This document shows, in pieces, positions 56,297-64,000 of a DNA stretch of 64,000 nucleotides (position 1 is its first letter; each line of letters starts with the position of its first letter). The position numbers and the translations under genes were made by a program. Location: assembly GCA_029688905.1 (NCBI GenBank), contig JARULB010000003.1, positions 186,001-250,000 of the forward strand, given 5' to 3'. The stretch comes from Balneolales bacterium ANBcel1 (GTDB taxonomy: Bacteria > Bacteroidota > Rhodothermia > Balneolales > Natronogracilivirgulaceae). The notes under the pieces are model-generated. The model made no database searches and was not told where the DNA came from. It saw nothing but the letters and a program-made list of their open reading frames with translations.

Positions 56297-56575
56297 ATGA
56301 TGGACACAAACCTCATAATATTCCTTCAATATTCAGTGGCTGCTCTACTCCCGGCTCCGTGTTTTTTGACACCTGGCAACCTCCCGGAAATCTATAAGAG
56401 ACCTGAACATAAATCACATGGACCGGATTTTCAGATGATCGATTTCCATGACCCGCTTAGCGCCCTGGCCATCTGTTGTCACAACCATGAAGATGAGCTT
56501 GCAAAGCACCGCTCAGGCACTACAGGATCAGAGCATGTACTACTGAAGATGCAAAAGGTCAACTCTTCGGATTAA
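56297..56575 (+). CDS. Possible small protein between membrane protein and exporter
   Basis: A 92-codon frame starts 2 bp after the preceding stop and ends 13 bp before the exporter start, so it fits the gene spacing exactly. The product (MMDTNLIIFLQYSVAALLPA at its start) has a weak hydrophobic N-terminus and a polar, His/Asp-rich remainder; it has no recognised family. It occupies the place where many Gram-negative clusters carry a HlyD adaptor, but it does not resemble one. It could be a real small protein or leftover sequence; coding is uncertain. Confidence 0.4.
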   Translation: MMDTNLIIFLQYSVAALLPAPCFLTPGNLPEIYKRPEHKSHGPDFQMIDFHDPLSALAICCHNHEDELAKHRSGTTGSEHVLLKMQKVNSSD

Positions 56576-56588
56576 AAAAAGACACAAA

Positions 56589-58787
56589 ATGAAGGGGGAT
56601 AAGAAACGGAATCAGCCGTCAATGAAAGCTCTTGAAAAGCTGTGGATCCGGCAGCATGATCAATCCGACTGCGGGGTAGCCTGCCTGGCGTCTGTCATCC
56701 GATACTATGGAGGCGAAGCAGGCCTTGAAAAACTTCGGGAAGAGAGCGGCACCACCATATCAGGAACAACACTTCTGGGCCTGTTTCAGGCGGCGCCCAA
56801 ATTCGGCCTGATCGCCGAGCCGTATGAAGCCGATATTCCCAATTTGAAAGAACAGACCGACCCCTGCATACTGCATATTGTCACGGAAAACCACCTGCAA
56901 CACTTTGTGGTATATTTTGGATTTGATGGAGATTACTTTTTAATCAGTGATCCTGCAGAGGGCGTAAAAAAGTGGCGTGAAGAAGAACTGGAAGCCGTCT
57001 GGAAGTCGAAAGCCCTGCTTCTACTAAAGAAAGGCGATGATTTTGCAACAAACGATGCTACAAAGAGAGAGAAATGGGGGTGGATCAGGAATCTCGCCGA
57101 AGAGGATATTCCGATCCTGGGTGTTGCGGTAGCCATCGGACTTTTTATTGCCGCACTGGGCCTTACAACTGCCATCTTTACCCAAAAGCTGATTGATGAA
57201 TTTCTGCCGGACGAAGACACGCTCAAACTTTTTGTTGGTCTTGGCCTGCTCACCTTTTTGCTACTTGTACGAAACGGGCTGTCCTGGATGCGTGAGCTTT
57301 TTCTCATCCGCCAAAGCCGTGATTTCAACAACCGGATGATCCAGTCATTTTACGGATCCCTTTTGCGGTTGCCCATGCCGTTTTTCCACAACAGAAAAAC
57401 CGGAGACCTCATTGCCAGAATGAACGACACGCGCCGGCTGCAGAGTACCATCACTTATCTCATAGGCGATGTAATTATTGATGTACTGCTGGTTATCACA
57501 GCCGCTGTGTTCATCATGTACTATTCCGTTTTTCTTGGGCTGTTTATACTGCTCTCCCTGCCCGTTTTCTATCTGTTAACCTGGAAGTTTCACGCACCCA
57601 TCCGGGATGGACAGAAAGAGGTAATGAAAGCCCACGCACTCAATGAGAGCAATTATGTGGATACGATTCAGGGCATCGCCGCCATTAAGGAAAGCAACCG
57701 GGAACGCTTCTTTTCAAGCGTAACCAAACAGGTGTACGGCCACTTTCAAAACACCATATTTGACTTGGGAAAAGTCGGCATCCGATTCTCTTTCTGGGCG
57801 GATACGGCAACTGTTGTATTTGTTGCCGGGGTGTTTGCCTGGGGTTCAGTGATGGTACTTAACGGCGACATACTTCTTGGGGCGCTAATTGCTGTCATTC
57901 AAATGAGCGGCCAGCTTATTCCTTCGGCGAACCGTCTGGCACTGACCAATCTTCAAATTCAGGAGGCAAGAGTGGCCTTCGACCGGATGTACGAGTTTGC
58001 GTCATTGAAATCAGAATATAATCTCAATGGCAGACAGGCAGAGGTTGAAGAATTTGAATTCGATGCACTGGACATCCGTAATCTGTCTTTCAGGTTTCCG
58101 GGAAGGAGCCCGTTGCTGAAGGAAGTATCACTGAATGTAAAAAAAGGGGAGGTAGTGGGTATTCTCGGCGAAAGCGGGTGTGGCAAAACCACTATCCTTC
58201 ACATATTGAAACGGTTTTATCAGGAAGAATCAGGTGATCTTGTCGTCAATCACTCAAAGAACCTTTCCGATATCCCGGTTCCAGTCTGGAGGGGCTGTGT
58301 TGCTTCGGTTCCCCAGGAGATCAAAATTTTCAATGCCCCATTGATACAAAACATCAGCCTGGGTGATATCACAAAACCGGAAGATATTGAAAAGGTCATC
58401 GCGTTTTGTAACAAAAGCGGCCTTGGAGCTTTCTTTGAATCCTTTCCCCAGGGTTATGCCACGTTACTGGGAGAGGAGGGTGTGAACATCTCCGGCGGGC
58501 AAAAGCAGTTGGTAGCCTTGGCCAGAGCGCTTTACCAAAAACCACAGTTGCTGCTTTTGGATGAGCCCACTTCCGCCATGGATCGTGAAACAGAAAAAAC
58601 GGTTTTGGATCTTCTAACCAATGCAAGAGATCAAATGGCTGTGATGATGGTAACCCATCGCGTTCAGAGTATAAAATATGCGGACCGAATCTATATTCTG
58701 GAAAACGGCATAATTGATTCCCAGGGCAGTCCGCGAAGCTTGCTTCAGACCGACAATCTTTATTCCCGGGCTGTCAGGGATGTTTAG
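56589..58787 (+). CDS. C39 peptidase-domain ABC exporter (bacteriocin processing and export)
   Basis: The 732-residue protein combines an N-terminal C39 cysteine peptidase (about residues 18-150: QHDQSDCGVACLASVIRYYG with the Gln and Cys, HLQHFVVYFG with the His, ISDPAEG with the Asp), a six-helix transmembrane domain (about 165-450) and an ABC ATPase (Walker A LGESGCGKTT, signature NISGGQKQLVALARA, Walker B LLLLDEPTSAMD, H-loop THR). All catalytic residues are present. It should cut after Gly-Gly in the leader of the peptide at 54.35 kb and export it. ATG 56589 is used; ATG at codon 12 is an alternative. No periplasmic adaptor gene is adjacent. Confidence 0.93.
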   Translation: MKGDKKRNQPSMKALEKLWIRQHDQSDCGVACLASVIRYYGGEAGLEKLREESGTTISGTTLLGLFQAAPKFGLIAEPYEADIPNLKEQTDPCILHIVTENHLQHFVVYFGFDGDYFLISDPAEGVKKWREEELEAVWKSKALLLLKKGDDFATNDATKREKWGWIRNLAEEDIPILGVAVAIGLFIAALGLTTAIFTQKLIDEFLPDEDTLKLFVGLGLLTFLLLVRNGLSWMRELFLIRQSRDFNNRMIQSFYGSLLRLPMPFFHNRKTGDLIARMNDTRRLQSTITYLIGDVIIDVLLVITAAVFIMYYSVFLGLFILLSLPVFYLLTWKFHAPIRDGQKEVMKAHALNESNYVDTIQGIAAIKESNRERFFSSVTKQVYGHFQNTIFDLGKVGIRFSFWADTATVVFVAGVFAWGSVMVLNGDILLGALIAVIQMSGQLIPSANRLALTNLQIQEARVAFDRMYEFASLKSEYNLNGRQAEVEEFEFDALDIRNLSFRFPGRSPLLKEVSLNVKKGEVVGILGESGCGKTTILHILKRFYQEESGDLVVNHSKNLSDIPVPVWRGCVASVPQEIKIFNAPLIQNISLGDITKPEDIEKVIAFCNKSGLGAFFESFPQGYATLLGEEGVNISGGQKQLVALARALYQKPQLLLLDEPTSAMDRETEKTVLDLLTNARDQMAVMMVTHRVQSIKYADRIYILENGIIDSQGSPRSLLQTDNLYSRAVRDV

Positions 58788-58796
58788 AGTTCGCTT

Positions 58797-60854
58797 TTAT
58801 ACCTGAGCCGGTCTGCGCCTTTCCGGGAATCTGACTTCCACTCGGAGTCCGCCCTGCGGCGGAGTAGAAAAAGCAAGTTCACCACCCAGCTGACCGGCCA
58901 GACCATGGATGATGGTATAGCCGAAACTTACCGGTTTGTTGAGTTTTTCCAGATTTTCCAGGCCAACCCCGTCATCCTCAACCGCCAGGCGAAGAAATTT
59001 CCCCTGCCTCTCCTTGTGCTTCTCCAGCAAAATCAATATCCGCCCATTCCGGCGATCGGTATAGGCATGTTTAAACGCGTTGGTCACCACCTCACTGACC
59101 AGCAGAGTGAAGGGTACCGACTTGTTCATATCCAGCATAATATCGCCGGTCCTGATCTCGAACGAGATATTCCTGGCATGCGACAGATAAATCTTTTCCA
59201 GGTACCCCACCAGTCGTTTTAAAAGTTTGCCGGCGTTTATTTCGGTAAAGTTCTGGTGCTCATAGACCATTTCGTGGACCATTGCCATGGACTTGATCCG
59301 AACGGTTATGTCCTGCAGCATCTGGTCGGAGGCATTCTTCTTAAAATCCTGGCTTTGAAGAGATATCATGCTGGAAATGATGGCCATGTTGTTCTTGACC
59401 CTATGATGTATTTCCGAGAGCAAAACGTCTTTCTCTTTAAGGGATTTCTCCAGGGCTTGCTCGGCAAGCTTGCGTTTTTCAATCAACTGCTCCAGCTTTT
59501 CCGTATGCTTTCTGTTTTTTTCAAACAGCAGCGCATTCTCGATCGCCTGTGCAGCCTTTTCCGCAAACCCTTGCAACAGAGAAATATCTCCATCCTGAAA
59601 CGTGTAGGGTTCCTTGTTGGATGAGATTATCAAAACACCGAGCACCTGGTTGCGGAGCCGGATCGGCAAAAAAAGATTTGAGCGCAGGTTCCTTGCCTTT
59701 ATGACCTCTCTTTCAGCCGGTGTAAGTGATGCAGAATGAGCATCGTGCATAATGACAGGCCGCTTCTTGTCGATGGCTTCCTTAATGTGAAGATGGTCCG
59801 CCAGCGAAGCATAGCGAAATTGATCCGGAAAGTTTTCCGGAAGAGCCGGGATGGTCGCATTCAGACACAGCTTTCCCTGGTCCAGCAGATATATGGCACC
59901 ACTATCCAGGTTCATTACCCGTACCGCGCCGTCAACAATCGCCTGCATCAGAAAGTCAAGATCCAGCGAGGTGTTCAAAGCCTGTGTGATATCAAGCAGG
60001 GATTCAAGCCGCTTGTTGTTCTCTTTCAGCCGCTCCTCCGCCCGCCTGTGCTCGGTGATATCCTGAATCATGCCGATGGATTCAATCACGTTACCCATGC
60101 TGTCACGCACGTGTACACAACGCTCATGTACATGGCGAACTTCACCCGTGCTTTGCCGAACAATACGATGCTGAATCTCATAGCTGTCGGTTCCTTCCCT
60201 CAGAGAACGGGAGTACGCTTCATCGACCGCCATCCGGTCATCCGGGTGAACAAATTCAAGAAATGCAGTGTAGATAGCCTCGAACTCCTGCGGTTCGAAG
60301 CCGAAAATGTGATAAACCTCGTCAGACCACTTCAGCACGTTTCCGGTCAAATCCAGCTTCCAGCTCCCTACATGGGCTACCTCCTGGGATCTCGACAGAA
60401 ACTCTTCGCTTTCCCTGAGCGCCTCCTCTATCTGTCTGTGCTCGGTGAGTACCTTTCGCGCATTTTCATCCGCCTGATACAGCCGCAAGGCCATTTTGAG
60501 ATAGGAATGAACTTCCGCCACACTGCTCTTTCTTGTCACAAAACCATAAGAGCCTACTCGATCGACCAATTCCAGGGTTTCCGGATCGGGATTTTCCAGA
60601 ATGAATATGAGCGGCAATTTCTTTTTTTCCAGAATCAGCTCAGCGGTCCTCACTCCGCTCATACTGTCCCAGGGATGAATGTCTATCAAAACCAGGTCTA
60701 CTTCCGCTCCGGAACGGACAATGCTCACAGACCGCTCGTGTGTTTCCGCCAACACAATTTCATATCCCAGATTCTCAAGATCCTTCCTGTACCTGGTGAA
60801 AAAATCTCGGTGCTTATCCACTAGCAAAATGGCGGCGCGATAATCCTTGCCCAT
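58797..60854 (-). CDS. Receiver-PAS-GAF-HisKA_2 histidine kinase
   Basis: This is a 685-residue soluble hybrid-type sensor. Residues 1-125 form a receiver-like domain (phospho-Asp58 in [10 protein letters not shown]), but the acidic pocket reads VDK rather than DD/DE. A PAS domain lies at about 155-275 ([20 protein letters not shown]), a GAF domain at about 290-455, and a HisKA_2/HWE-type kinase with [20 protein letters not shown] (His near 490) and HATPase_c ([30 protein letters not shown]). No membrane segment. It probably phosphorylates a separate regulator. It ends convergently, 10 bp from the exporter gene. Confidence 0.92.
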   Translation of the reverse strand: MGKDYRAAILLVDKHRDFFTRYRKDLENLGYEIVLAETHERSVSIVRSGAEVDLVLIDIHPWDSMSGVRTAELILEKKKLPLIFILENPDPETLELVDRVGSYGFVTRKSSVAEVHSYLKMALRLYQADENARKVLTEHRQIEEALRESEEFLSRSQEVAHVGSWKLDLTGNVLKWSDEVYHIFGFEPQEFEAIYTAFLEFVHPDDRMAVDEAYSRSLREGTDSYEIQHRIVRQSTGEVRHVHERCVHVRDSMGNVIESIGMIQDITEHRRAEERLKENNKRLESLLDITQALNTSLDLDFLMQAIVDGAVRVMNLDSGAIYLLDQGKLCLNATIPALPENFPDQFRYASLADHLHIKEAIDKKRPVIMHDAHSASLTPAEREVIKARNLRSNLFLPIRLRNQVLGVLIISSNKEPYTFQDGDISLLQGFAEKAAQAIENALLFEKNRKHTEKLEQLIEKRKLAEQALEKSLKEKDVLLSEIHHRVKNNMAIISSMISLQSQDFKKNASDQMLQDITVRIKSMAMVHEMVYEHQNFTEINAGKLLKRLVGYLEKIYLSHARNISFEIRTGDIMLDMNKSVPFTLLVSEVVTNAFKHAYTDRRNGRILILLEKHKERQGKFLRLAVEDDGVGLENLEKLNKPVSFGYTIIHGLAGQLGGELAFSTPPQGGLRVEVRFPERRRPAQV

Positions 60855-61046
60855 GGCTCTCCCAGCTTATTTTTTAAAACGCTGTATATAAAATCAAAGC
60901 GTGCTACTGAATTCTTGGTAATACCTTTAGCGCATAATGTAAAAAATGTGCCAATCTTGCCATTTTTCTTTTTTATGCACCACTTGTGCGGCATTAAAAG
61001 TTTCCGGACCTCCGAAATTGAAATGGATCAACTCTCTCTGACTGGG

Positions 61047-61925
61047 TTATGCCATGCGAGTTCCCGATTTCATGCTCAATCCTGTTACGGTGATAAGGAT
61101 CAGGCCCATTCCGAGCATTTGCAGGCTGGCCAGGCTTTCACCCAGAAGCACTACCCCAAACAGTGAAGCGGTGACCGGCTCAACCATCGCCAAAACAGAA
61201 GCCACCGCCGGTGCAGTATGCTTTAATCCGATGATGTAGATAATAAACGACACGCCGGCACCAATCACTCCCAGTAACACGAACAAAGGCAACCCCGGAG
61301 ATCTCGGCACTTCCTGAATCTGACCGGAATCACCCAGAAAAGCGAGGATGATTGTCAGCACGGCAAACGCAATCACGAGAATCGCCTGCGGACTGCCGTG
61401 GGGTGCCGCGTATTTGAAACCGAAAATAAACACCGCATAGGACAGGCCGGAAAGCAGGCCGGCGCCTATGGCCAGTGTTGTCACATCTTGCGCATCAACA
61501 TCGTATATACCGGTAAGCATGGCTACACCAAGCAACACCATTGCAATAGCACCCCATTTGAACAGATCGGCGCTTTCCAGTTTGAGTGCAAAAGAGACAA
61601 CATAAACGAAAACCGGCGCGCAATACATCAGAGTTGCCGCAATCGCCACACTGCCCTCCGCGATACTGATGAAATAAAACGCGAAATTACCGGCGACCCC
61701 GATACCGGCTACCGTTGACCAAAACCATAGCTTGCGATTTGCCAATCCGCTGTTCCCCGGACGCAATGCCAGCCAGAGTAGTACGAACAGGAAACCAGTT
61801 GCGCCCCGGAAGAACGATACTACAATCGGATCCCACCCTTCCGCTGTGAGAATGCCGCCGATCCCGCCTGACAGCCCCCAGCATAATGCGGCAACTCCGA
61901 CAAACACCACATTGATATGTTTCAT
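61047..61925 (-). CDS. EamA/DMT-superfamily transporter
   Basis: This is a 292-residue inner-membrane protein with ten hydrophobic helices in two homologous EamA halves (GVAALCWGLSGGIGGILTAE ... and GVIGAGVSFIIYIIGLKHT ...), the second ending ASLFGVVLLGESLASLQMLG, a motif shared by RhaT/EamA exporters. The length is typical. Members export amino acids or metabolites; no substrate is indicated. ATG 61925 begins MKHINVVFVG. It is alone on the minus strand between the kinase and a small membrane protein. Confidence 0.9.
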   Translation of the reverse strand: MKHINVVFVGVAALCWGLSGGIGGILTAEGWDPIVVSFFRGATGFLFVLLWLALRPGNSGLANRKLWFWSTVAGIGVAGNFAFYFISIAEGSVAIAATLMYCAPVFVYVVSFALKLESADLFKWGAIAMVLLGVAMLTGIYDVDAQDVTTLAIGAGLLSGLSYAVFIFGFKYAAPHGSPQAILVIAFAVLTIILAFLGDSGQIQEVPRSPGLPLFVLLGVIGAGVSFIIYIIGLKHTAPAVASVLAMVEPVTASLFGVVLLGESLASLQMLGMGLILITVTGLSMKSGTRMA

Positions 61926-62119
61926 GCTTCTTCCCCCTGTCCGATCCAGCCCGTCTGTTCAGCAATGGCAGTCATGCTTTCCGGCATCAGTAATCAGCCG
62001 CTTCATCAGCATATAAACTTTTTTGGGCCGGAATGCAAACTTGGACAGAGATAAAGGCGGGTTTTGGGGGTCGCATGAAAATGCGCTAACCCGAATTCTC
62101 AGAAATGTGAATGTGGGTA

Positions 62120-62278
62120 TCAGCGGCGCATGTAACGACTGAACGTTCCCATTCCATCGTAGTCGGTGTCGGTTTCCACAATGCTTTTCCTATGCCGGGT
62201 GTAGTCCTGAATCAAGCCAATGGGGAGGATAAGAAGCAGAATGGCAAGGGCAATGAGAGTAGCGAGTAACGGTGTCAT
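62120..62278 (-). CDS. Small 52-residue single-pass membrane protein
   Basis: A short minus-strand frame from ATG 62278 reads MTPLLATLIALAILLLILPI, then GLIQDYTRHRKSIVETDTD and a C-terminal YDGMGTFSRYMRR. It has one clear N-terminal helix and a charged cytoplasmic tail with net positive end (MRR). Length and composition are plausible for a real small membrane protein. No family is recognised. It lies between the EamA transporter and the DUF389 gene. Confidence 0.5.
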   Translation of the reverse strand: MTPLLATLIALAILLLILPIGLIQDYTRHRKSIVETDTDYDGMGTFSRYMRR

Positions 62279-62428
62279 AGGTATTGGCGTTGGATTGATT
62301 CCTGTTGAAACGGAACATGTCAGACAAACACATTATGTTCCTTGTCACGCTCAAAACCCACATTGTGATATTGCCGTTCCTTTTTCCGGCTGGCAAGTTT
62401 TTTTCAACGTGGGGCGGCATCCCGGCGT

Positions 62429-64000
62429 CTAGTTGCGCAGTGCCATCACAATCTCCAGCTCCACCTCCCGGTTCAGCTCTGCTTCGATCTGCTGTTTAAT
62501 GCCTGCTAATTGCTCCTTGTCGAGGGGCTCGTCAGCCACCATCGTGACTGACAGGGTCAGCGGTCTCATACCCTGAATGCGAACATCCCGCAGTGTAACC
62601 TGCTCCGCCTGCCACCCGTCCAGAGCACGGATCACATTGCGCTCAAAAATCATATGCTGAAACCCGAGGTACAGCGGAATGCTGAAGATGACCACCGCCG
62701 CTAATGAGACAAACACCCCTTTTGTCGCAAGCCGAAAAGGACTGTACCCAAGTAGCAGGAAAGTGACCGAACCCGCGAGGACCATCCCTGCCAGGTTGGT
62801 GAGCAGCAGGAGTGTTGCTCCGGAAAAGACATTCCAGTCCATCCACCCCAGACCTATTCCGGCAACGGCGAGTGGCGGAACCAGCGCAACCGCAATTGCC
62901 ACACCTGCCAGTGTCTTTGCAACCTCTTCGCGTGCATGCGCATAAGCACCGGCCACTCCAGAGGTAACCGCGATGCCCAGGTCCAGCAGGTTCGGACTTG
63001 TGCGGGCCATGATTTCCGAGTTTGGTGTATGAATCGGTGTGACCCAGGTGATGGCTACGGCAAATGCAAAGGAGAGCCCAAGTCCCGCCAGAATGGTATA
63101 GATACTCCCGAGAATCAGCTTTTTCTCCTGTCGCAGGGTTGCCATACTCAGCGAGATAATCGGTGCCATAAGGGGGGCCAGAATCATCGCCCCGATAACC
63201 ACAGGCGCAGAGTCTGCAAACAGGCCAAACGTTGCCAGAATCGTGGAGAGGACCATGAGCATCAGATAGGTACCTTTGACCTGCGCGTTACCCCGTAATA
63301 CTTCAAACAGATCCCTGAACTCCTCCGTTGTTGCGCGCCGAATCAGTGGAAGCTTGCGCTCGGTCAGTTCCCTTGCAGCCTCACCCAGTGGAAGTGATCC
63401 CGTCCTGAATATTTCATTCGTTTCGGGAGTTCCTTCCGGCACTTCCATTTGCTCTCCGGGAATAATACGGATCTGTTTTTTTCTGGTTTCAAGCGATATT
63501 TCGGTGGCCGTCCGGTTGTCACCATCTTCGGTAAACGTCAGTTCATCTCCTGATCCGGATAGAGTAAGCTTGTCCGTTCTGATATGCGCACCAAATGCGG
63601 GAAACTGTTGCATCTTCCAAAGGGAGCGAACGGCATTCCTCATCAGCTCCATGATACTTCTGGGGCTGATCATCAGTATATGGAACATGCCATCATTGTG
63701 AAACGAAGTGCCGGGTATAAGGCGTGACAGCCAGGAATATGTTCTGTATGGCACGGCAACAATACCCGAAACAGCCGCCTTCAACACACTACCGTCCTTT
63801 TTTGTTATTTCCAGCCGGAACGGCCGCAACTTTAGAAAGCTGCCGAACAATATCCGTATTCGCTTCCAGAGACCAATCGACATGTAAAACTTGCTGGTGG
63901 TCAGCAGGAAGTTACTTCCGACAACCACACTGCTGAATATCGGCCTTTCATTGCAATAAAGCAGGTCTATCTCCCTTGCCACGGCATCACTTTTAAGATG
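62429..64000 (-). CDS. DUF389 (TIGR00341-type) membrane protein with N-terminal kinase-like segment, partial
   Basis: The frame is open to the right edge: upstream codons of the GTG at 63982 contain no stop, so the true start lies beyond the window. The N-terminal ~160 residues seen (SVVVGSNFLLTTSKFYMSIG; FHNDGMFHILMISPRSIMEL) resemble the C-terminal half of diacylglycerol-kinase-like enzymes. Then a DUF389 region follows with about six helices (LMLMVLSTILATFGLFADSA; VIGAMILAPLMAPIISLSMA; AIAVALVPPLAVAGIGLGW) and a soluble C-terminal tail. TIGR00341 proteins are membrane proteins of unknown role; the fusion to a lipid/NAD-kinase-like domain is my reading of the sequence. Confidence 0.82.
   Translation of the reverse strand, partial: HLKSDAVAREIDLLYCNERPIFSSVVVGSNFLLTTSKFYMSIGLWKRIRILFGSFLKLRPFRLEITKKDGSVLKAAVSGIVAVPYRTYSWLSRLIPGTSFHNDGMFHILMISPRSIMELMRNAVRSLWKMQQFPAFGAHIRTDKLTLSGSGDELTFTEDGDNRTATEISLETRKKQIRIIPGEQMEVPEGTPETNEIFRTGSLPLGEAARELTERKLPLIRRATTEEFRDLFEVLRGNAQVKGTYLMLMVLSTILATFGLFADSAPVVIGAMILAPLMAPIISLSMATLRQEKKLILGSIYTILAGLGLSFAFAVAITWVTPIHTPNSEIMARTSPNLLDLGIAVTSGVAGAYAHAREEVAKTLAGVAIAVALVPPLAVAGIGLGWMDWNVFSGATLLLLTNLAGMVLAGSVTFLLLGYSPFRLATKGVFVSLAAVVIFSIPLYLGFQHMIFERNVIRALDGWQAEQVTLRDVRIQGMRPLTLSVTMVADEPLDKEQLAGIKQQIEAELNREVELEIVMALRN

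Noticed and set aside
59736-60824. Long plus-strand open frame opposite the receiver-PAS-GAF kinase gene
   Set aside because: The minus-strand kinase has clear domains; the opposite frame reads as a basic, featureless product.

Overview
The window looks like chromosome of a Gram-negative, aerobic member of the Bacteroidota/Balneolota-Rhodothermota side of the FCB group. The clues are type IX secretion (T9SS) genes (PorQ-like, PorX), two secreted proteins with T9SS type A C-terminal sorting domains, an Mla-type lipid transport operon (outer membrane), and mostly weak Shine-Dalgarno signals. Base composition is moderately GC-rich by eye, except for one clearly AT-rich block (about 53.5-58.8 kb). 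Genes are dense and on both strands. Genus is not determined.

Layout. 0-2.3 kb: mlaE-mlaF-mlaD phospholipid transport operon (minus; mlaD runs off the left edge). 2.4-6.4 kb: PorQ, chorismate synthase, a TPR protein and a LysM/RlpA-like cell-wall protein. 6.6-8.7 kb: an ECF sigma factor and, convergent to it, a sensor histidine kinase. 9.1-12.5 kb: tig-clpP-clpX proteostasis operon and tRNA-Leu. 12.8-18.2 kb: cutA, an enoyl-CoA hydratase homologue, an SMP-30-type lactonase, NrnA, thiamine pyrophosphokinase and an SSS-family transporter. 18.3-23.4 kb: porX-tsaE-hypothetical, a ComEA-like HhH protein and release factor 3. 23.5-30.6 kb: a double glycosyltransferase/TPR protein, a SirB1/transglutaminase-like protein, arginine deiminase, a site-2 protease and a TPR lipoprotein. 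30.7-33.5 kb: smpB, the RNase P RNA gene, a coiled-coil protein of the zinc-ribbon family (here without cysteines) and Nif3. 33.8-42.3 kb: YggS, two small or coiled-coil proteins (one DivIVA-like), purine nucleoside phosphorylase, an acidic unknown, ComEC and a Tat-motif metallophosphoesterase.

42.4-50.9 kb is the most interesting accessory block. A compact four-gene minus-strand operon encodes a VTC/polyphosphate-polymerase-like enzyme, a DUF4956 membrane protein, an orphan HlyD-type adaptor and a large T9SS-exported CotH-family kinase; a T9SS-exported HEXXH metallopeptidase follows. I read it as a candidate envelope or extracellular phosphorylation/polyphosphate system, with unknown chemistry.

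51.2-53.5 kb: a TlpA-like thioredoxin, S-adenosylhomocysteine hydrolase and tRNA-Arg with a strong terminator. 53.8-58.8 kb: an AT-rich bacteriocin-type island with an AraC-like regulator, a double-glycine-leader peptide, a perfect 23-bp hairpin, several small membrane proteins (candidate immunity) and a C39-peptidase ABC exporter. 58.8-64 kb: a receiver-PAS-GAF-HisKA_2 kinase, an EamA transporter, a 52-residue membrane protein and a DUF389 protein that runs off the right edge.

The main links are secretion (PorQ, PorX and two cargo proteins), DNA uptake (ComEA-like, ComEC), protein quality control (Tig, ClpP, ClpX, SmpB), and the two accessory systems. One unexpected detail in a housekeeping gene: ClpP appears to carry Asn where the catalytic Asp is expected.
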